A stretch of DNA of 64,000 bases from NCBI GenBank assembly GCA_016745315.1, contig CP066886.1, forward strand, positions 6,200,501-6,264,500, written 5' to 3'. The DNA is from Arthrospira sp. PCC 9108 (GTDB taxonomy: Bacteria > Cyanobacteriota > Cyanobacteriia > Cyanobacteriales > Microcoleaceae). Of the stretch, positions 1-9,491 are shown piece after piece. The position numbers and the translations under genes were made by a program. The notes under the pieces were generated by a model. It saw only the letters and a list, made by a program, of their open reading frames with translations, did no database searches and was not told where the DNA came from. How positions within the stretch are numbered: the stretch's first letter is position 1; each line of letters starts with the position of its first letter.

Positions 1-2
1 AT

Positions 3-368
3 CCCGAAAGGCTGACGGTTAGTTATATCTATCCCCATTGGTATTCTACTCTCGGTGAAGACTTCAAAATCTACTGTTTACTCTGTCCAATGAGTGTTAC
101 AGAAACTCGTGCCTACTTAATCCATTTTACCTCGCTTAACGCCTTTTGGAGACTGCATAAACTCCCGGTTAAATTTCGTCAATTCATAAAAAACAGCCTA
201 TTTGGTTGTGCCCAAAAAATGTTAGATGGTTTAGTGGAAGAGGATGTTAGGATGATAGAAGAGGAACAACAGGCGTATCAAAAGCATCCCCAGCGGCGGG
301 GTTACGAATTAAATAAAGCGATCGCATCTGTTCAGCGAGTGATGAAAAAGCAGGCGATCGCCAATTAA
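3..368 (+). CDS. Rieske-type aromatic ring-hydroxylating oxygenase, C-terminal part (5' truncated by window)
   Basis: The frame is open from the first bases of the window (codons from position 3) to a TAA at 366-368, so the gene begins upstream. The visible part is the C-terminal end of the catalytic domain: a beta-rich start (TVSYIYPHWY), a PMSVTETR segment, then a charged helix with EEDVRMIEEEQQAY and a final QRVMKKQ. This arrangement (a P-x-S/T-x-T-x-T strand, then ED..MIE.EQ and a closing helix) is typical of alpha subunits of Rieske non-haem iron oxygenases. The Rieske [2Fe-2S] domain itself is not in view. An internal ATG at 90 is not the true start, because coding character continues upstream of it. 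The substrate cannot be told from this fragment. Confidence 0.7.
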   Translation, partial: PERLTVSYIYPHWYSTLGEDFKIYCLLCPMSVTETRAYLIHFTSLNAFWRLHKLPVKFRQFIKNSLFGCAQKMLDGLVEEDVRMIEEEQQAYQKHPQRRGYELNKAIASVQRVMKKQAIAN

Positions 369-380
369 TCAACTAGCCCT

Positions 381-2072
381 CTAATTCTCCTGAGCATCAG
401 TAGATACAGCGGCTGATTTTAGATTAACAAATAGGTCATAACGGCTGGTGTGGTTGTCAGTGACAGCCGTAGTCAAACCGATAGATTGAACAGCATTTAC
501 CCAGACTTCTTGTTGAGGAGGTAAAGGGGGTAAAGAGAGGTTTTGGCGATTAAATACCTGTTCAACATTAATATAAAAATTCCCATGTTTAGGACTGAGA
601 CTAGAGGGGAAAGTTTGTCGGAACAAAGAACTAGAACTAATTGCGGTTTGAGGTTGTGGTATAATCTGATTAGCCACAGCAGCGCCCAAATTCACAAAAG
701 CGACATCTCCATCTAACCAACCGCGAAGCACAGTAAAGCCGCCATAGGGAGAAGTCCACTGAACCACAGGCTGACCATTAAGTTGAGCATCACCAACTTG
801 GAAACTGCGACCCCTGAGAATTTCATCTAATTGTTGTAAAGCTGTGTCTGCTGCATTGCGATCGCTGACCCTAATCATAAAAATCAAACCCGCCATAAAC
901 CTTTGAGGGGTGTCAGGATTAGAAATAGCCGGAATTACAGACAGAGAAAACTCGCCATCCATCCAGCTCAGGAAATCTCGCTGCAACTCCATACCAATAG
1001 ACTCTTGTAAACTAGCAGCCAAAGCCTGTGGATTAAAAGGAGCGATCGGATTAGCATTAGCACCTTGATTATAATCACTCCAGAACTGTTTAAGGTTGCT
1101 GCCACCGAGAGTCATAATTGCCGTATCTGGGATACGTCTGAGCATTCCATCAGTAGAATTCCCAACAGTGAGTTTTCTGTCAGTGTTAGGCCGCAACCAG
1201 GAAACCCCCTGAAAATTAATGCCATTATCTCTTAAAATAGCAGTAGTAGCAAAGCCCTGGTGTCGTTTCAATTGTTCCAAACTTTCTGGGGGAATAGGCT
1301 GCGCCGCAGTCATAGAAGCCAAAGAAGCAGCGACGGGAATATTCAGATAAACCTGAGCAAAAGCCTGGGAATTTCTAATTTGTTGAACTGCTGCCGAATA
1401 TCCAGGAGTAGCAGCGAGGGAAGTATCACCGCGATAAGTATCGATCGCCCTATCGGTAGCACGAGGGTCATCAGAAACCAACAAAAACTCTCTATCGAGG
1501 ACAGCAATAGAGTAATTTTGCAATCGTCCTTGAGTTTCAAATATATCAATTCCCCGGTAGTTACGTTCGAGAATTTCTCCTTGATTTAAAGACTTTCGAG
1601 CCGTCAGAATTTCTTGAGCCCGGAGAGGATTAGCAATAGGAAGTAATAAAATCCTAGCGGAAGTCATGGGAGACTGACGGGGAGTATCACCGGAGGGGGA
1701 AGGCTGACCAGAGACCAGAGCCGGATCTGGCAACCAAGCCATCATCACCTCATTACCAATCCAGGGCTGAATATCCTGCTCAAAATCATAGCCTTGATCA
1801 GTAAAAATGCGATCGCGCCACTGAATTAGCAATTGTTCAAAAGCGGCTTGAGACTGTGAAGTGCCATACTGTTGAAGTGTTTGCCATTTTTGAGGCGAAG
1901 TAGAAACAGAAACAGCCAACAAGGCATCTTGGGGAACAATATTAGCGCCCAAAGGCACATCCCTAATAGTTCTTCTAGCGGTCAACACGAAATAGGCAGC
2001 AACCCCACCACCAATCAAAATAGCGATCGCACCTATAGTTACAAGCAGAGACGGTTTATTTTTTGCAAGCAT
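381..2072 (-). CDS. DUF3352 domain-containing membrane-anchored protein
   Basis: 563 residues. An N-terminal hydrophobic segment (about residues 9-30) follows a short positive stretch and should anchor the protein with the rest outside the cytoplasm. The remainder matches the cyanobacterial DUF3352 family by overall pattern: VPQDALLAVSVSTSPQKW near the start, a central part with FATTAILRDNGINFQG, and a C-terminal half with repeated FTVLRGW and FYINVEQV strands. No catalytic motif is visible and the family has no established function. It converges on the Rieske gene with only 12 bases between stops. The membrane protein at 2112-2405 lies just upstream on the same strand and may share its transcript. 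Confidence 0.8.
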   Translation of the reverse strand: MLAKNKPSLLVTIGAIAILIGGGVAAYFVLTARRTIRDVPLGANIVPQDALLAVSVSTSPQKWQTLQQYGTSQSQAAFEQLLIQWRDRIFTDQGYDFEQDIQPWIGNEVMMAWLPDPALVSGQPSPSGDTPRQSPMTSARILLLPIANPLRAQEILTARKSLNQGEILERNYRGIDIFETQGRLQNYSIAVLDREFLLVSDDPRATDRAIDTYRGDTSLAATPGYSAAVQQIRNSQAFAQVYLNIPVAASLASMTAAQPIPPESLEQLKRHQGFATTAILRDNGINFQGVSWLRPNTDRKLTVGNSTDGMLRRIPDTAIMTLGGSNLKQFWSDYNQGANANPIAPFNPQALAASLQESIGMELQRDFLSWMDGEFSLSVIPAISNPDTPQRFMAGLIFMIRVSDRNAADTALQQLDEILRGRSFQVGDAQLNGQPVVQWTSPYGGFTVLRGWLDGDVAFVNLGAAVANQIIPQPQTAISSSSLFRQTFPSSLSPKHGNFYINVEQVFNRQNLSLPPLPPQQEVWVNAVQSIGLTTAVTDNHTSRYDLFVNLKSAAVSTDAQEN

Positions 2073-2111
2073 AACTAGCCCATGGGAAATCGAAAAAACT
2101 CAGATGTCAGT

Positions 2112-2405
2112 TCACAGTAGCACTAAATCAATCAAAGTGTAGAAACCGAGAGCCAACAATAGGATAGCGACCAATTGGGTAAGCAGCAAGCGGTTAGAGG
2201 GAAAAATCGCCTCTCGAACTAACATGGCAGTGGAGGACCCCATCACATAACTAAGACACAAGACCAAATAGGGCCACCGTCCAGTTATAGCCCACAGCAG
2301 CAATAGTGGCATCCCCAGCAGTAGCATCAGAACCTCAATAAATTGAGGCGGATTATATTGGGTTAAATAAACCAGATTCTGCCACCAAACTTGCCAAAGT
2401 CTCAT
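2112..2405 (-). CDS. Small hydrophobic membrane protein, unknown function
   Basis: 97 residues with three strongly hydrophobic stretches (about 25-42, 45-62 and 75-95), so probably a polytopic inner- or thylakoid-membrane protein. The N-terminus (MRLWQVWWQNLVYLTQYNPP) is Trp/Tyr rich. I do not recognise a family. It sits between the LCP gene and the DUF3352 gene on the same strand, about 40 bases upstream of the latter, so co-transcription is possible. The case for a real gene rests on its length, its clear membrane character and the lack of a better frame in this interval. Confidence 0.6.
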   Translation of the reverse strand: MRLWQVWWQNLVYLTQYNPPQFIEVLMLLLGMPLLLLWAITGRWPYLVLCLSYVMGSSTAMLVREAIFPSNRLLLTQLVAILLLALGFYTLIDLVLL

Positions 2406-2504
2406 CAGGTTATCCCGCTGTCAAATTCATCTAGTTTCCAGGATAGTCCCTGAACAGACCAGGAAGCAAGGGAACCCTGACCCCCAATTGGATACTATGA
2501 TATT

Positions 2505-3986
2505 TTAGCGTCCTGACAGTCGCCGCCGAGAGCCGCCGAAATCATCCTCGATTTGCAATTGTGGCTGAGTTTCCTCTTGAAATTGAGATTCGTATTTCTC
2601 CAGCCAATCGAGTCCTACCTGAATGGTAATATCCGACTGTAGATGACCTGTACTTTCCACCACAACTTCCCCAAATCCCAAGGCTTCCTGAATAGCTTGT
2701 GCGCTTCTGACATCGCCATCTTGAGCAATAACACGGGTAACATCAAGTGGTTGATTCCAGGGTCTTGTTAGTCTCAGATTCCAATATCCTTTACGATTGA
2801 GGGAAGACATGAAATCATCAACCGCATAGGAATCATCAGTGCTGTCTTGAATGGCAATTCTCAAATCCCTCGGATCAATATTATCAAAACTCCAGCGGTT
2901 ATGACCAAAATCAAAATGTTTTGTCACCATCGCATCAAGGCGACTATAATCTGGTAGCCAATAACTAGCTCTATACTCTTTCGGATCACTAAACTGTCCA
3001 GGAACCATCAGCATTTGTACATCATCAGGATTTACCTGAGCGGCAAAATTGACCAAAGCCACCAATTCTTCTAAAGTCAAATTTGTATCAATATGAGATT
3101 GAATAATCGAAACCAACCTAGGTATGCGGGATATCGTACCCACATCTAAAACTTGGTTAATAAAAGAGCGGATCAGCATTTGCTGTCGTTGTACCCGACC
3201 AATATCACCTAAATTGTCATATCGGAACCGCAAAAACTGCAAAGCACCATCACCATCAAGATGTTGTTCACCCTCTTTCAGATTAATATAAAGATGTTGG
3301 CTATCATCTTGATACTTCATATCTTTAGGAACATAAACGGTGACTCCTCCCAAGGCATCAATCAGCTTTTCAACGCCTAAGACATTAACGCGAACGTAGC
3401 GATCTATGCCGACACCGCCCATCAATTCACTCACCGACTTAGCGCTAAGTGCGGGACCACCGTAGTAGTTAGCATCATTAATTTTAGTCATCCCCCGTCC
3501 CTTGACAAAAGTACGGGTATCCCTAGGAATAGAAAGAACTTTTAACTTATTAGTATTAGGGTCAAAACGCAACAGAAGCATGGTATCAGAAAGACCCTTA
3601 AAGGAGTCTACTACCGCATGATATCCCAGGTCTTCTTCTGGCGGTTCATCTAAATCTGAGGTTAAAACTTTAATACCCAAAACTAGAATATTGACAGGAC
3701 GAGTTAATTCTGGTAGACGCATATTTACCCGCGCCATTTCACCCTTAGAAAAAACCGCCTGCTGTTCAGGTGTTAACTTTTCCTGCATCAGGGGAGTTGA
3801 AGACAAGGAAACAGCCAGCAAGGCTCCAGCAGTTGCCGAAATCATAGCCACTCCGGTTAAACCCATACCAATGCCAAGCCATTTGGCGGGGCTAGACCTG
3901 ATGAACTTTTTCATAACAGGTCGAGACGGTTGAGATCTAAGTGGTTTTTGCCGTTTGATTGGATGATTTGACACAGGCTTCCTCAC
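2505..3986 (-). CDS. LytR/CpsA/Psr (LCP) family protein with LytR_C domain
   Basis: 493 residues. A basic N-terminus and one membrane segment (about 33-58) are followed by the LCP catalytic domain: DTMLLLRFDPN, LSIPRDTRTF and KINDANYYGG, then LRFRYDNLGDIGRVQRQQ. The conserved Asp and Arg residues that bind the polyprenyl-pyrophosphate substrate are present. The region from about 375 (SYAVDDFMSSL to ITIQVGLDW) fits a LytR_C domain. LCP enzymes transfer lipid-linked glycopolymers to peptidoglycan outside the membrane. In cyanobacteria the acceptor and polymer are often unknown, and this sequence does not settle them. The gene is monocistronic or leads into the small membrane gene at 2405-2112. 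Confidence 0.88.
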   Translation of the reverse strand: MRKPVSNHPIKRQKPLRSQPSRPVMKKFIRSSPAKWLGIGMGLTGVAMISATAGALLAVSLSSTPLMQEKLTPEQQAVFSKGEMARVNMRLPELTRPVNILVLGIKVLTSDLDEPPEEDLGYHAVVDSFKGLSDTMLLLRFDPNTNKLKVLSIPRDTRTFVKGRGMTKINDANYYGGPALSAKSVSELMGGVGIDRYVRVNVLGVEKLIDALGGVTVYVPKDMKYQDDSQHLYINLKEGEQHLDGDGALQFLRFRYDNLGDIGRVQRQQMLIRSFINQVLDVGTISRIPRLVSIIQSHIDTNLTLEELVALVNFAAQVNPDDVQMLMVPGQFSDPKEYRASYWLPDYSRLDAMVTKHFDFGHNRWSFDNIDPRDLRIAIQDSTDDSYAVDDFMSSLNRKGYWNLRLTRPWNQPLDVTRVIAQDGDVRSAQAIQEALGFGEVVVESTGHLQSDITIQVGLDWLEKYESQFQEETQPQLQIEDDFGGSRRRLSGR

Positions 3987-4209
3987 ACACCAATTTTAAT
4001 ATACAAAGAGTTTACAGACACTTCCGAGAAATTGTGATATCAATTGACAATTGGTCAATTATAATGCTCGATCGCCCTTGTTAGCAATGGTTAGCATAGG
4101 CCAAGGGGGAGTAATCATATCCGCCAGAATAATCCATTCTTTCAGCATCAGCCAGCCATAACAGGATATACAACTCACCCAAATCTACTGTAGTTTAATA
4201 TTCAGCAAC

Positions 4210-4599
4210 TCAGGAGTTAGGGGGATTATCCCCCAGATAACGACGCATAACCTTTTCGGAGAAGGGACTGATTGCAGGCAACCACAGGGGTTTATCTTTC
4301 CATAGACGCACCATTAAGCCAAAGTTAACTAAAAAGTAAGTTGTGGTCAGAACACTGCTAGTTAACAACACAGGTAGTTCCGGGATTTCCGCAAGACTAG
4401 CACCACCGCGCAAAAGCAAATTGCCAGCCAACCAGCTAAATGCTAAAGTCACGACTAAGCGACAGGTAGCGCGTTCTTGGGGTGTACCCTGATGGCGATA
4501 CAAAGTCCATAGGGCCGGGAAAAAGCCCAACACGGGAATTAAATACACAAACTGTTGGATAGATATTCTATCGCTGGGTTGGTCCCGATGATGCCGCAT
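4210..4599 (-). CDS. Hypothetical membrane protein
   Basis: 129 residues with an opening charged segment ([11 protein letters not shown]) and three to four hydrophobic helices (about 17-33, 48-65 and 80-105). I do not recognise the family, although the arrangement resembles small uncharacterised cyanobacterial membrane proteins. It is divergent from rpe, and the interval of about 170 bases must hold both promoters. An upstream reading frame overlapping its start (to 4789) looks like an antisense shadow of rpe and its leader. Confidence 0.6.
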   Translation of the reverse strand: MRHHRDQPSDRISIQQFVYLIPVLGFFPALWTLYRHQGTPQERATCRLVVTLAFSWLAGNLLLRGGASLAEIPELPVLLTSSVLTTTYFLVNFGLMVRLWKDKPLWLPAISPFSEKVMRRYLGDNPPNS

Positions 4600-4774
4600 A
4601 AGATATCCTCATCTCCAGGCTGATAGGTTGGATCGCTGGGGTCGGTATGGGAAGATACTCCCTAGGGAATTGACCAACGGGGGTAGTAGAAGCACTTTTT
4701 TGGTTGTCCCTTGGGGTCAGCAAATTCTGATACACTGGATAAAAAGACCAGATGTTGGAGGAAACACAATCGCT

Positions 4775-5476
4775 ATGAGTCAATCCCAAAAATCAGTTGT
4801 TATCGCCCCATCTATATTATCAGCAGATTTCAGTCGTCTTGGAGAAGAAATTCGCGCTGTTGATGAAGCGGGCGCTGATTGGATTCATGTTGATGTTATG
4901 GATGGTCGCTTTGTCCCTAATATTACCATCGGTCCTCTGATTGTTGATGCTATTCGGCCCGTTACTAAAAAGCCTCTGGATGTTCACTTGATGATTGTGG
5001 AACCAGAGAAGTATGTTGAAGATTTTGCTAAGGCTGGGGCTGATATTATCTCGGTTCACGCTGAACATAATGCTTCCCCTCACCTCCACCGGACTCTCAA
5101 CCTGATTAGGGAATGTGGCAAACAGTCCGGTGTGGTATTAAATCCTTCTACTCCGCTGGAGTTGATTGAGTATGTTTTGGATGTGTGCGATCTGGTGTTG
5201 ATTATGAGTGTCAACCCCGGCTTCGGAGGTCAGAAGTTTATCCCGACTGTGGTTCCTAAAATTCGCCAACTGCGCCAAATGTGCGATGAGCGGGGTCTTG
5301 ACCCTTGGATTGAAGTTGATGGCGGCTTGAAGGTTGATAATGCCTGGCAGGTGTTGGAAGCTGGGGCTAATGCTATTGTGGCAGGTTCGGCGGTGTTTAA
5401 TGCTGATAATTATTCGCAGGCGATCGCCGGTATTCGTAATAGTAAGCGCCCTAGTCCTGAATTAGCGACGGTCTAA
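4775..5476 (+). CDS. rpe: Ribulose-phosphate 3-epimerase
   Basis: 233 residues from ATG 4775. This is the usual family length, and the start is preceded by a GGAGGA about 13 bases upstream. The frame is open back to 4628, but the extra 49 residues do not look like the family. The TIM-barrel motifs are all present: [29 protein letters not shown] (metal ligands and catalytic Asp), [16 protein letters not shown] (phosphate-binding loop) and EVDGGL (second catalytic Asp). The enzyme interconverts ribulose-5-phosphate and xylulose-5-phosphate in the Calvin cycle and pentose phosphate pathway. Confidence 0.97.
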   Translation: MSQSQKSVVIAPSILSADFSRLGEEIRAVDEAGADWIHVDVMDGRFVPNITIGPLIVDAIRPVTKKPLDVHLMIVEPEKYVEDFAKAGADIISVHAEHNASPHLHRTLNLIRECGKQSGVVLNPSTPLELIEYVLDVCDLVLIMSVNPGFGGQKFIPTVVPKIRQLRQMCDERGLDPWIEVDGGLKVDNAWQVLEAGANAIVAGSAVFNADNYSQAIAGIRNSKRPSPELATV

Positions 5477-5664
5477 ACTGCTGGCCTTACTGAACTCAGG
5501 GGGGGGGCGTAATGTTAGATAATCCTACTAGAGACTAAGTAAAATCGCTCCCCCCAATCCCCACATAGTGAGTTATTATGGGTGAGCCTTCCTGTTGAGC
5601 TACTAAATGTGGACATCGAGTTAGGATTGGCATGGCTTCAGAATCTAGGTTATCTAAGTAAAGT

Positions 5665-6285
5665 ATGGTTGAAACACTAATCACATCAGGCATCATCAAT
5701 CCTCGCCAATGGCCTTTAGCGCGTGTTTGGTTGGAGGTGGCTACTTATCTGGGAGTCCCACCTCGCCAAATCGATCGCTTAGAGTTCTGGGCACATCAAA
5801 TTTGGGTTAAACTCATAGGTATGAGGGCGACATTAGTTAGTTTCCGGGTTCTGCCTCTGTGGGTGGAACAAGGACTTGCAGCTATTAAGCAAACAAGCGA
5901 TCGCGATCGCCTAGATCTGCTAGGGGAAATATTTAGCACTGAAATCTCGCGCTACTCCAAACGCTATAATGCCCAAGACATAGAAAACTGGCGATCGGCT
6001 TGGGCGGAACAATCCCAGAAACTCAAACAACAAGAACTTATCAAAATTCAGGAAGAAGAAAATCTTAAACCCCTTCGGGAACACCAGCAGGCTTGTCAAC
6101 AATGGCTCGAAGGTTGGCGGGTGATTCTGAAACACTGCCAAAGTCTGGAATCTCTCGATAATTTAGTCCCGGAAATCGAACGACAAATGCAGGAGTTTTC
6201 CGACTTGGAGGAAGCGGCTACAGCCATGGAAATTTGGAGCGATCGCCGTCAGGAAGTAGCCCAAATTACTGGCGGAATTACTTAA
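5665..6285 (+). CDS. Conserved hypothetical protein, cyanobacterial type
   Basis: 206 residues, soluble by composition. The first half is mixed (ARVWLEVATYLGVPPRQIDRLEFWAHQIW). Residues about 110-195 form a long charged, Gln/Glu-rich helical stretch (SQKLKQQELIKIQEEENLKPLREHQ and onward) that could be a coiled coil. No enzymatic motif is visible and I do not recognise a named family. The gene contains GCGATCGC octamers, which fits native cyanobacterial sequence. It converges with the CHASE2 cyclase gene at 6309. Confidence 0.7.
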   Translation: MVETLITSGIINPRQWPLARVWLEVATYLGVPPRQIDRLEFWAHQIWVKLIGMRATLVSFRVLPLWVEQGLAAIKQTSDRDRLDLLGEIFSTEISRYSKRYNAQDIENWRSAWAEQSQKLKQQELIKIQEEENLKPLREHQQACQQWLEGWRVILKHCQSLESLDNLVPEIERQMQEFSDLEEAATAMEIWSDRRQEVAQITGGIT

Positions 6286-6308
6286 TTTTGCCTATACCTG
6301 AATCTGAT

Positions 6309-8546
6309 TTAGCCTTTAATAATCTGGTAAATATCATTAAGTTTCGCTTCAATTACAGGAGGTTTGGAGGTGAAACGAATATAAAATTTACCCGGTTCGG
6401 CTGGTTTTTCTAAGACCTTGGCATAGATATCCTCCCGCAGTTCCGAGTCCGATGATTTCAGATTCAGTTTGATGTTAGTCAACACCAGCGGTAAAGAGTC
6501 TGTACCATCTTCTGCACCGATTAAAGCACTGCGATCGGAGAGTTCTAATAACCGCCCAGAAAATAGGTTTTCGCCAACGTGCTTACCTTCTAAGACCGTA
6601 TATTGTAATGATATGGGCTGAGACAAAGAATAAAATATTTCGGTTTCTTTGGGTAAAAATAGGTTATATTTCCCAGCAATTCCAGAGACTTCATAGATAG
6701 CTATGGGATTTTTAACCCCCTTGGGTTGTACCAATTTCTTATCATCAATTTTAACTAAATTAGGATTAGTACAATTGAGGGTTTCTTCAGAAATAATAAT
6801 TTGTCCGCCTGTGGTGTAAGACTCAATTCTGTAGGTGAGATTAACATGACTTCCTACAACTCCGTATTTAGTGCGTTTTTCCGAACCCAAATTACCAACG
6901 ACCACTTCTCCGGTATTAATGCCAATTCCCATTTCTAAAGCGGGTAATTCCCACTTCTCCATTTGTTCATTTACCTGAGCCATAGCCAACTGCATGGCTA
7001 CGGCACAAGCCACCGCCCTTTCTGGGTCATCTTCGCGCAGGGTAGGCGCACCAAATAACACTAAAATACCATCCCCCATAAATTCATCAATTGTCCCTTG
7101 ATAATGGGTAATGACATCAGCCATATAGGATAAATAGAAATTCAGCACTTGCACAACTTCTTCAGGGGGTAAGCGTTCAGAAAGCGCGGTAAACCCCCGT
7201 AAATCCGAGGTTAAAATGGTGATTTTACGACGTTCGCCACCCATTTTTAATCCCTCTGGGTGTTCCAGCAAATTAGCAACTATTTCATCACTGAGATATC
7301 TACCAAAAGTTTTACGGATATCGGATGCTGAACGAGCAATATAAGCAGTAATTACCACTACTGAACCGACCAAAGCCAGGGATGAAGGTACAACAGGTAA
7401 CCACCAACTGCCTAAAAATACGATAAAGGTAAAGCCTAATAAAATACCCCCAGCCATCACCAAAATCACAACTCTTTTAAATAGGAATTGTCCAACTCTA
7501 GTGGGGTCGCGTAATCGCCAAGTTAGGGTCGCCCCCAGACCAGACCAAAACAGAATCCATAGCCATTCGATAACTTCTGGTAAAGTTCTAATCAGAGGTC
7601 GATTTTCCAGGGCGGCGCTGATGATGTTACTAACAATATTAGCATGGATTTCTACGCCGGTCATGCGTTGATCTGGGGCTAGGGTGTAGGGGGTAGAAAA
7701 TAAATCTTTCATGCTTTCGCCCACCGAACCGATTAAAATAATGCGATCGCTTCCCCAGTCTGAGGCTACCCGGTTTTCAAAAATATCTCGCATGGAGACA
7801 ATTTCAAAATGCTGGCTAGGTCCTCGGTAGTTAAGTAAAACTTGATAGCCACCATCATCGGCGCGCACATAACCGCCATCATTCCCCTCAAAGGGAACAA
7901 ACACCACATCACCAAATTTCCACCAATTATCTGTACCTTCTACAATCTCAACTGAAAAGTCCGGTTCTTCATTTAAATATCTCAGGGCTAAATGAACGGC
8001 AAAACTATGGACAGTTTCCCCATTTTCTCTGGGGAAATATAGCAAAGCGCGACGCACCCTATTATCCTGATCAACAATCAGGTCATTAGCCCCAACTTGT
8101 CCCTTAGCAGCCAAGGCGGGAGGGGGTCCCACCCGACTAAAAAAGTGATCACCTATGACTTTTTCAATACCAATTAGATTATCTGTAGTTTCAAAAAGCC
8201 GCACCAATTGGGAATGCCCAGGTTCAAAGGGTAAATCTCGATAAATATCTAATCCGATTACCCTAGGATTCATGGCATTTAGTCGTTGGATTAACTCAAA
8301 ATACACCCCATCTGGTACATAACCTTGACCAATAAATTTAAGGTCATCCTCATCAATACCAACGATGACAATGCGACTATCACGGCTTTCCGGGGGTCGC
8401 CAGCGCATATACTGGTCATAGGCAGCCAATTCCAAGGTTTGCAAAATACCAGTTAGCCGTAATAAAATCACGGCGAGGGCGACAGAGGGGGTCGTCACCA
8501 GGACAACCCGCCAATTCCAGAATCGTTCTCTAATGGTTTTGAGCAT
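6309..8546 (-). CDS. CHASE2-domain class III nucleotide cyclase (possibly guanylate cyclase, Cya2-like)
   Basis: 745 residues: one membrane helix at about 15-32, an extracytoplasmic CHASE2 sensor domain (about 35-320, with DSRIVIVGIDEDDL and ILIGSVGESMKDLFSTP), three membrane helices (about 325-415), a class III cyclase domain (about 435-620) and a beta-rich C-terminal part of about 120 residues. The metal-binding Asp residues (TSDLRGFT, FMGDG) and the Asn/Arg of HVNLTYRIE are present. At the two substrate-selecting positions I read Glu (IDEFMGDG) and Gly (KYGVVGSH) instead of the Lys and Asp of adenylate cyclases. This recalls cyanobacterial cGMP-forming enzymes such as Synechocystis Cya2. 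The DUF928 gene ends 4 bases upstream, so the two form an operon. Confidence 0.88.
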   Translation of the reverse strand: MLKTIRERFWNWRVVLVTTPSVALAVILLRLTGILQTLELAAYDQYMRWRPPESRDSRIVIVGIDEDDLKFIGQGYVPDGVYFELIQRLNAMNPRVIGLDIYRDLPFEPGHSQLVRLFETTDNLIGIEKVIGDHFFSRVGPPPALAAKGQVGANDLIVDQDNRVRRALLYFPRENGETVHSFAVHLALRYLNEEPDFSVEIVEGTDNWWKFGDVVFVPFEGNDGGYVRADDGGYQVLLNYRGPSQHFEIVSMRDIFENRVASDWGSDRIILIGSVGESMKDLFSTPYTLAPDQRMTGVEIHANIVSNIISAALENRPLIRTLPEVIEWLWILFWSGLGATLTWRLRDPTRVGQFLFKRVVILVMAGGILLGFTFIVFLGSWWLPVVPSSLALVGSVVVITAYIARSASDIRKTFGRYLSDEIVANLLEHPEGLKMGGERRKITILTSDLRGFTALSERLPPEEVVQVLNFYLSYMADVITHYQGTIDEFMGDGILVLFGAPTLREDDPERAVACAVAMQLAMAQVNEQMEKWELPALEMGIGINTGEVVVGNLGSEKRTKYGVVGSHVNLTYRIESYTTGGQIIISEETLNCTNPNLVKIDDKKLVQPKGVKNPIAIYEVSGIAGKYNLFLPKETEIFYSLSQPISLQYTVLEGKHVGENLFSGRLLELSDRSALIGAEDGTDSLPLVLTNIKLNLKSSDSELREDIYAKVLEKPAEPGKFYIRFTSKPPVIEAKLNDIYQIIKG

Positions 8547-8550
8547 TTAG

Positions 8551-9312
8551 TTACGATGCTTCGATTTCCGAACCCACAGTTTCCTCAATTTCTGGAATAC
8601 AACAGGGGGCGATGGGTTTAGAGGCGATATCTTTTAATCCTACGGACTCCATCAACTGTTGCCAAATTTCGGGATGAGTTTCTCGCAGTCCTAACACAAT
8701 CAGGAGAGTCTCCGGCCACATCTGTTGTTCTGCATACAGTACCGCCTTATCAATGGGGTCAGTTTCGGCGGCAATTCTAGCTTTGTGTTCCTCGTCTAAT
8801 TCTATCCGTTCAATAGCTCCTGTGATGGACTCGTCTAAATCCCTTTGATTAGGATCGCAAAATAGGGAAAATTGCCAGGTGTAGGTTTCTCCCACTCTCA
8901 AGGAAACGGTTTCCGGTAGGCTAATTTTCATAATAGCCCCTTGTGCGGGTGTGGCGAAACTTTCCACATAGACATCCCGACCTTGGCTATCTAGCACCAA
9001 AAATTCAGCCTTTTGGGCTTTGGTTTTGGGAACGTACAGGAAAAAGCTGGGATTGGGGGAAGCGGTCTTTAAGACCTCGTAACCAATGGGTAATAGGGGG
9101 GTGATAAAATCACTGTTGTTGTCACAAGTGCCATCGACAATGGTGCTGGCATTCCCTCGGGTTCCTCCTCCAGCGGTTGACTGAGGTGGCTGGCGACTTG
9201 GACCTTGTGGAAATTCTAGGGCTGTGGTGATGGAAAGGGGAGTGGCGATCGCTAATATAGTAGATGCGATCGTAGTTAACAGTGTCCGCCCGCGCCAAAA
9301 TTTGATTTTCAT
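8551..9312 (-). CDS. DUF928 domain-containing secreted protein
   Basis: 253 residues with an N-terminal signal-like segment (RTLLTTIASTILAIATPLSI, about 10-29). The mature part carries the DUF928 pattern: LLPIGYEVLKTASPNPSFFLYVP, then AEFLVLDSQGRDVY and VGETYTWQFSLFCDPNQRD. DUF928 genes are commonly placed next to CHASE2-domain genes in cyanobacteria, and here it lies 4 bases upstream of one. A role with the periplasmic CHASE2 sensor is therefore plausible but inferred. The start ATG 9312 fits the signal peptide. A longer out-of-frame alternative to 9367 has no support. Confidence 0.8.
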   Translation of the reverse strand: MKIKFWRGRTLLTTIASTILAIATPLSITTALEFPQGPSRQPPQSTAGGGTRGNASTIVDGTCDNNSDFITPLLPIGYEVLKTASPNPSFFLYVPKTKAQKAEFLVLDSQGRDVYVESFATPAQGAIMKISLPETVSLRVGETYTWQFSLFCDPNQRDLDESITGAIERIELDEEHKARIAAETDPIDKAVLYAEQQMWPETLLIVLGLRETHPEIWQQLMESVGLKDIASKPIAPCCIPEIEETVGSEIEAS

Positions 9313-9491
9313 GTAAAATTCTATACCTCCATAATCCGTTGAGCCAATTTACAGACAACTGATGCACTCAACTGATGACCCTAGTTTAATCTTTTCAATT
9401 CAAGTTGGTAAAAACAGCACTCATCTATTTTAGAGACTCATAGCATAATCAGCACGTTCCCGAACTTTGTAGTAAAATACCCTAACATTAT

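Noticed and set aside
4628-4774. N-terminal extension of ribulose-phosphate epimerase
   Set aside because: The 49 extra codons do not resemble the family, and the internal ATG 4775 gives the usual length with a ribosome-binding site.
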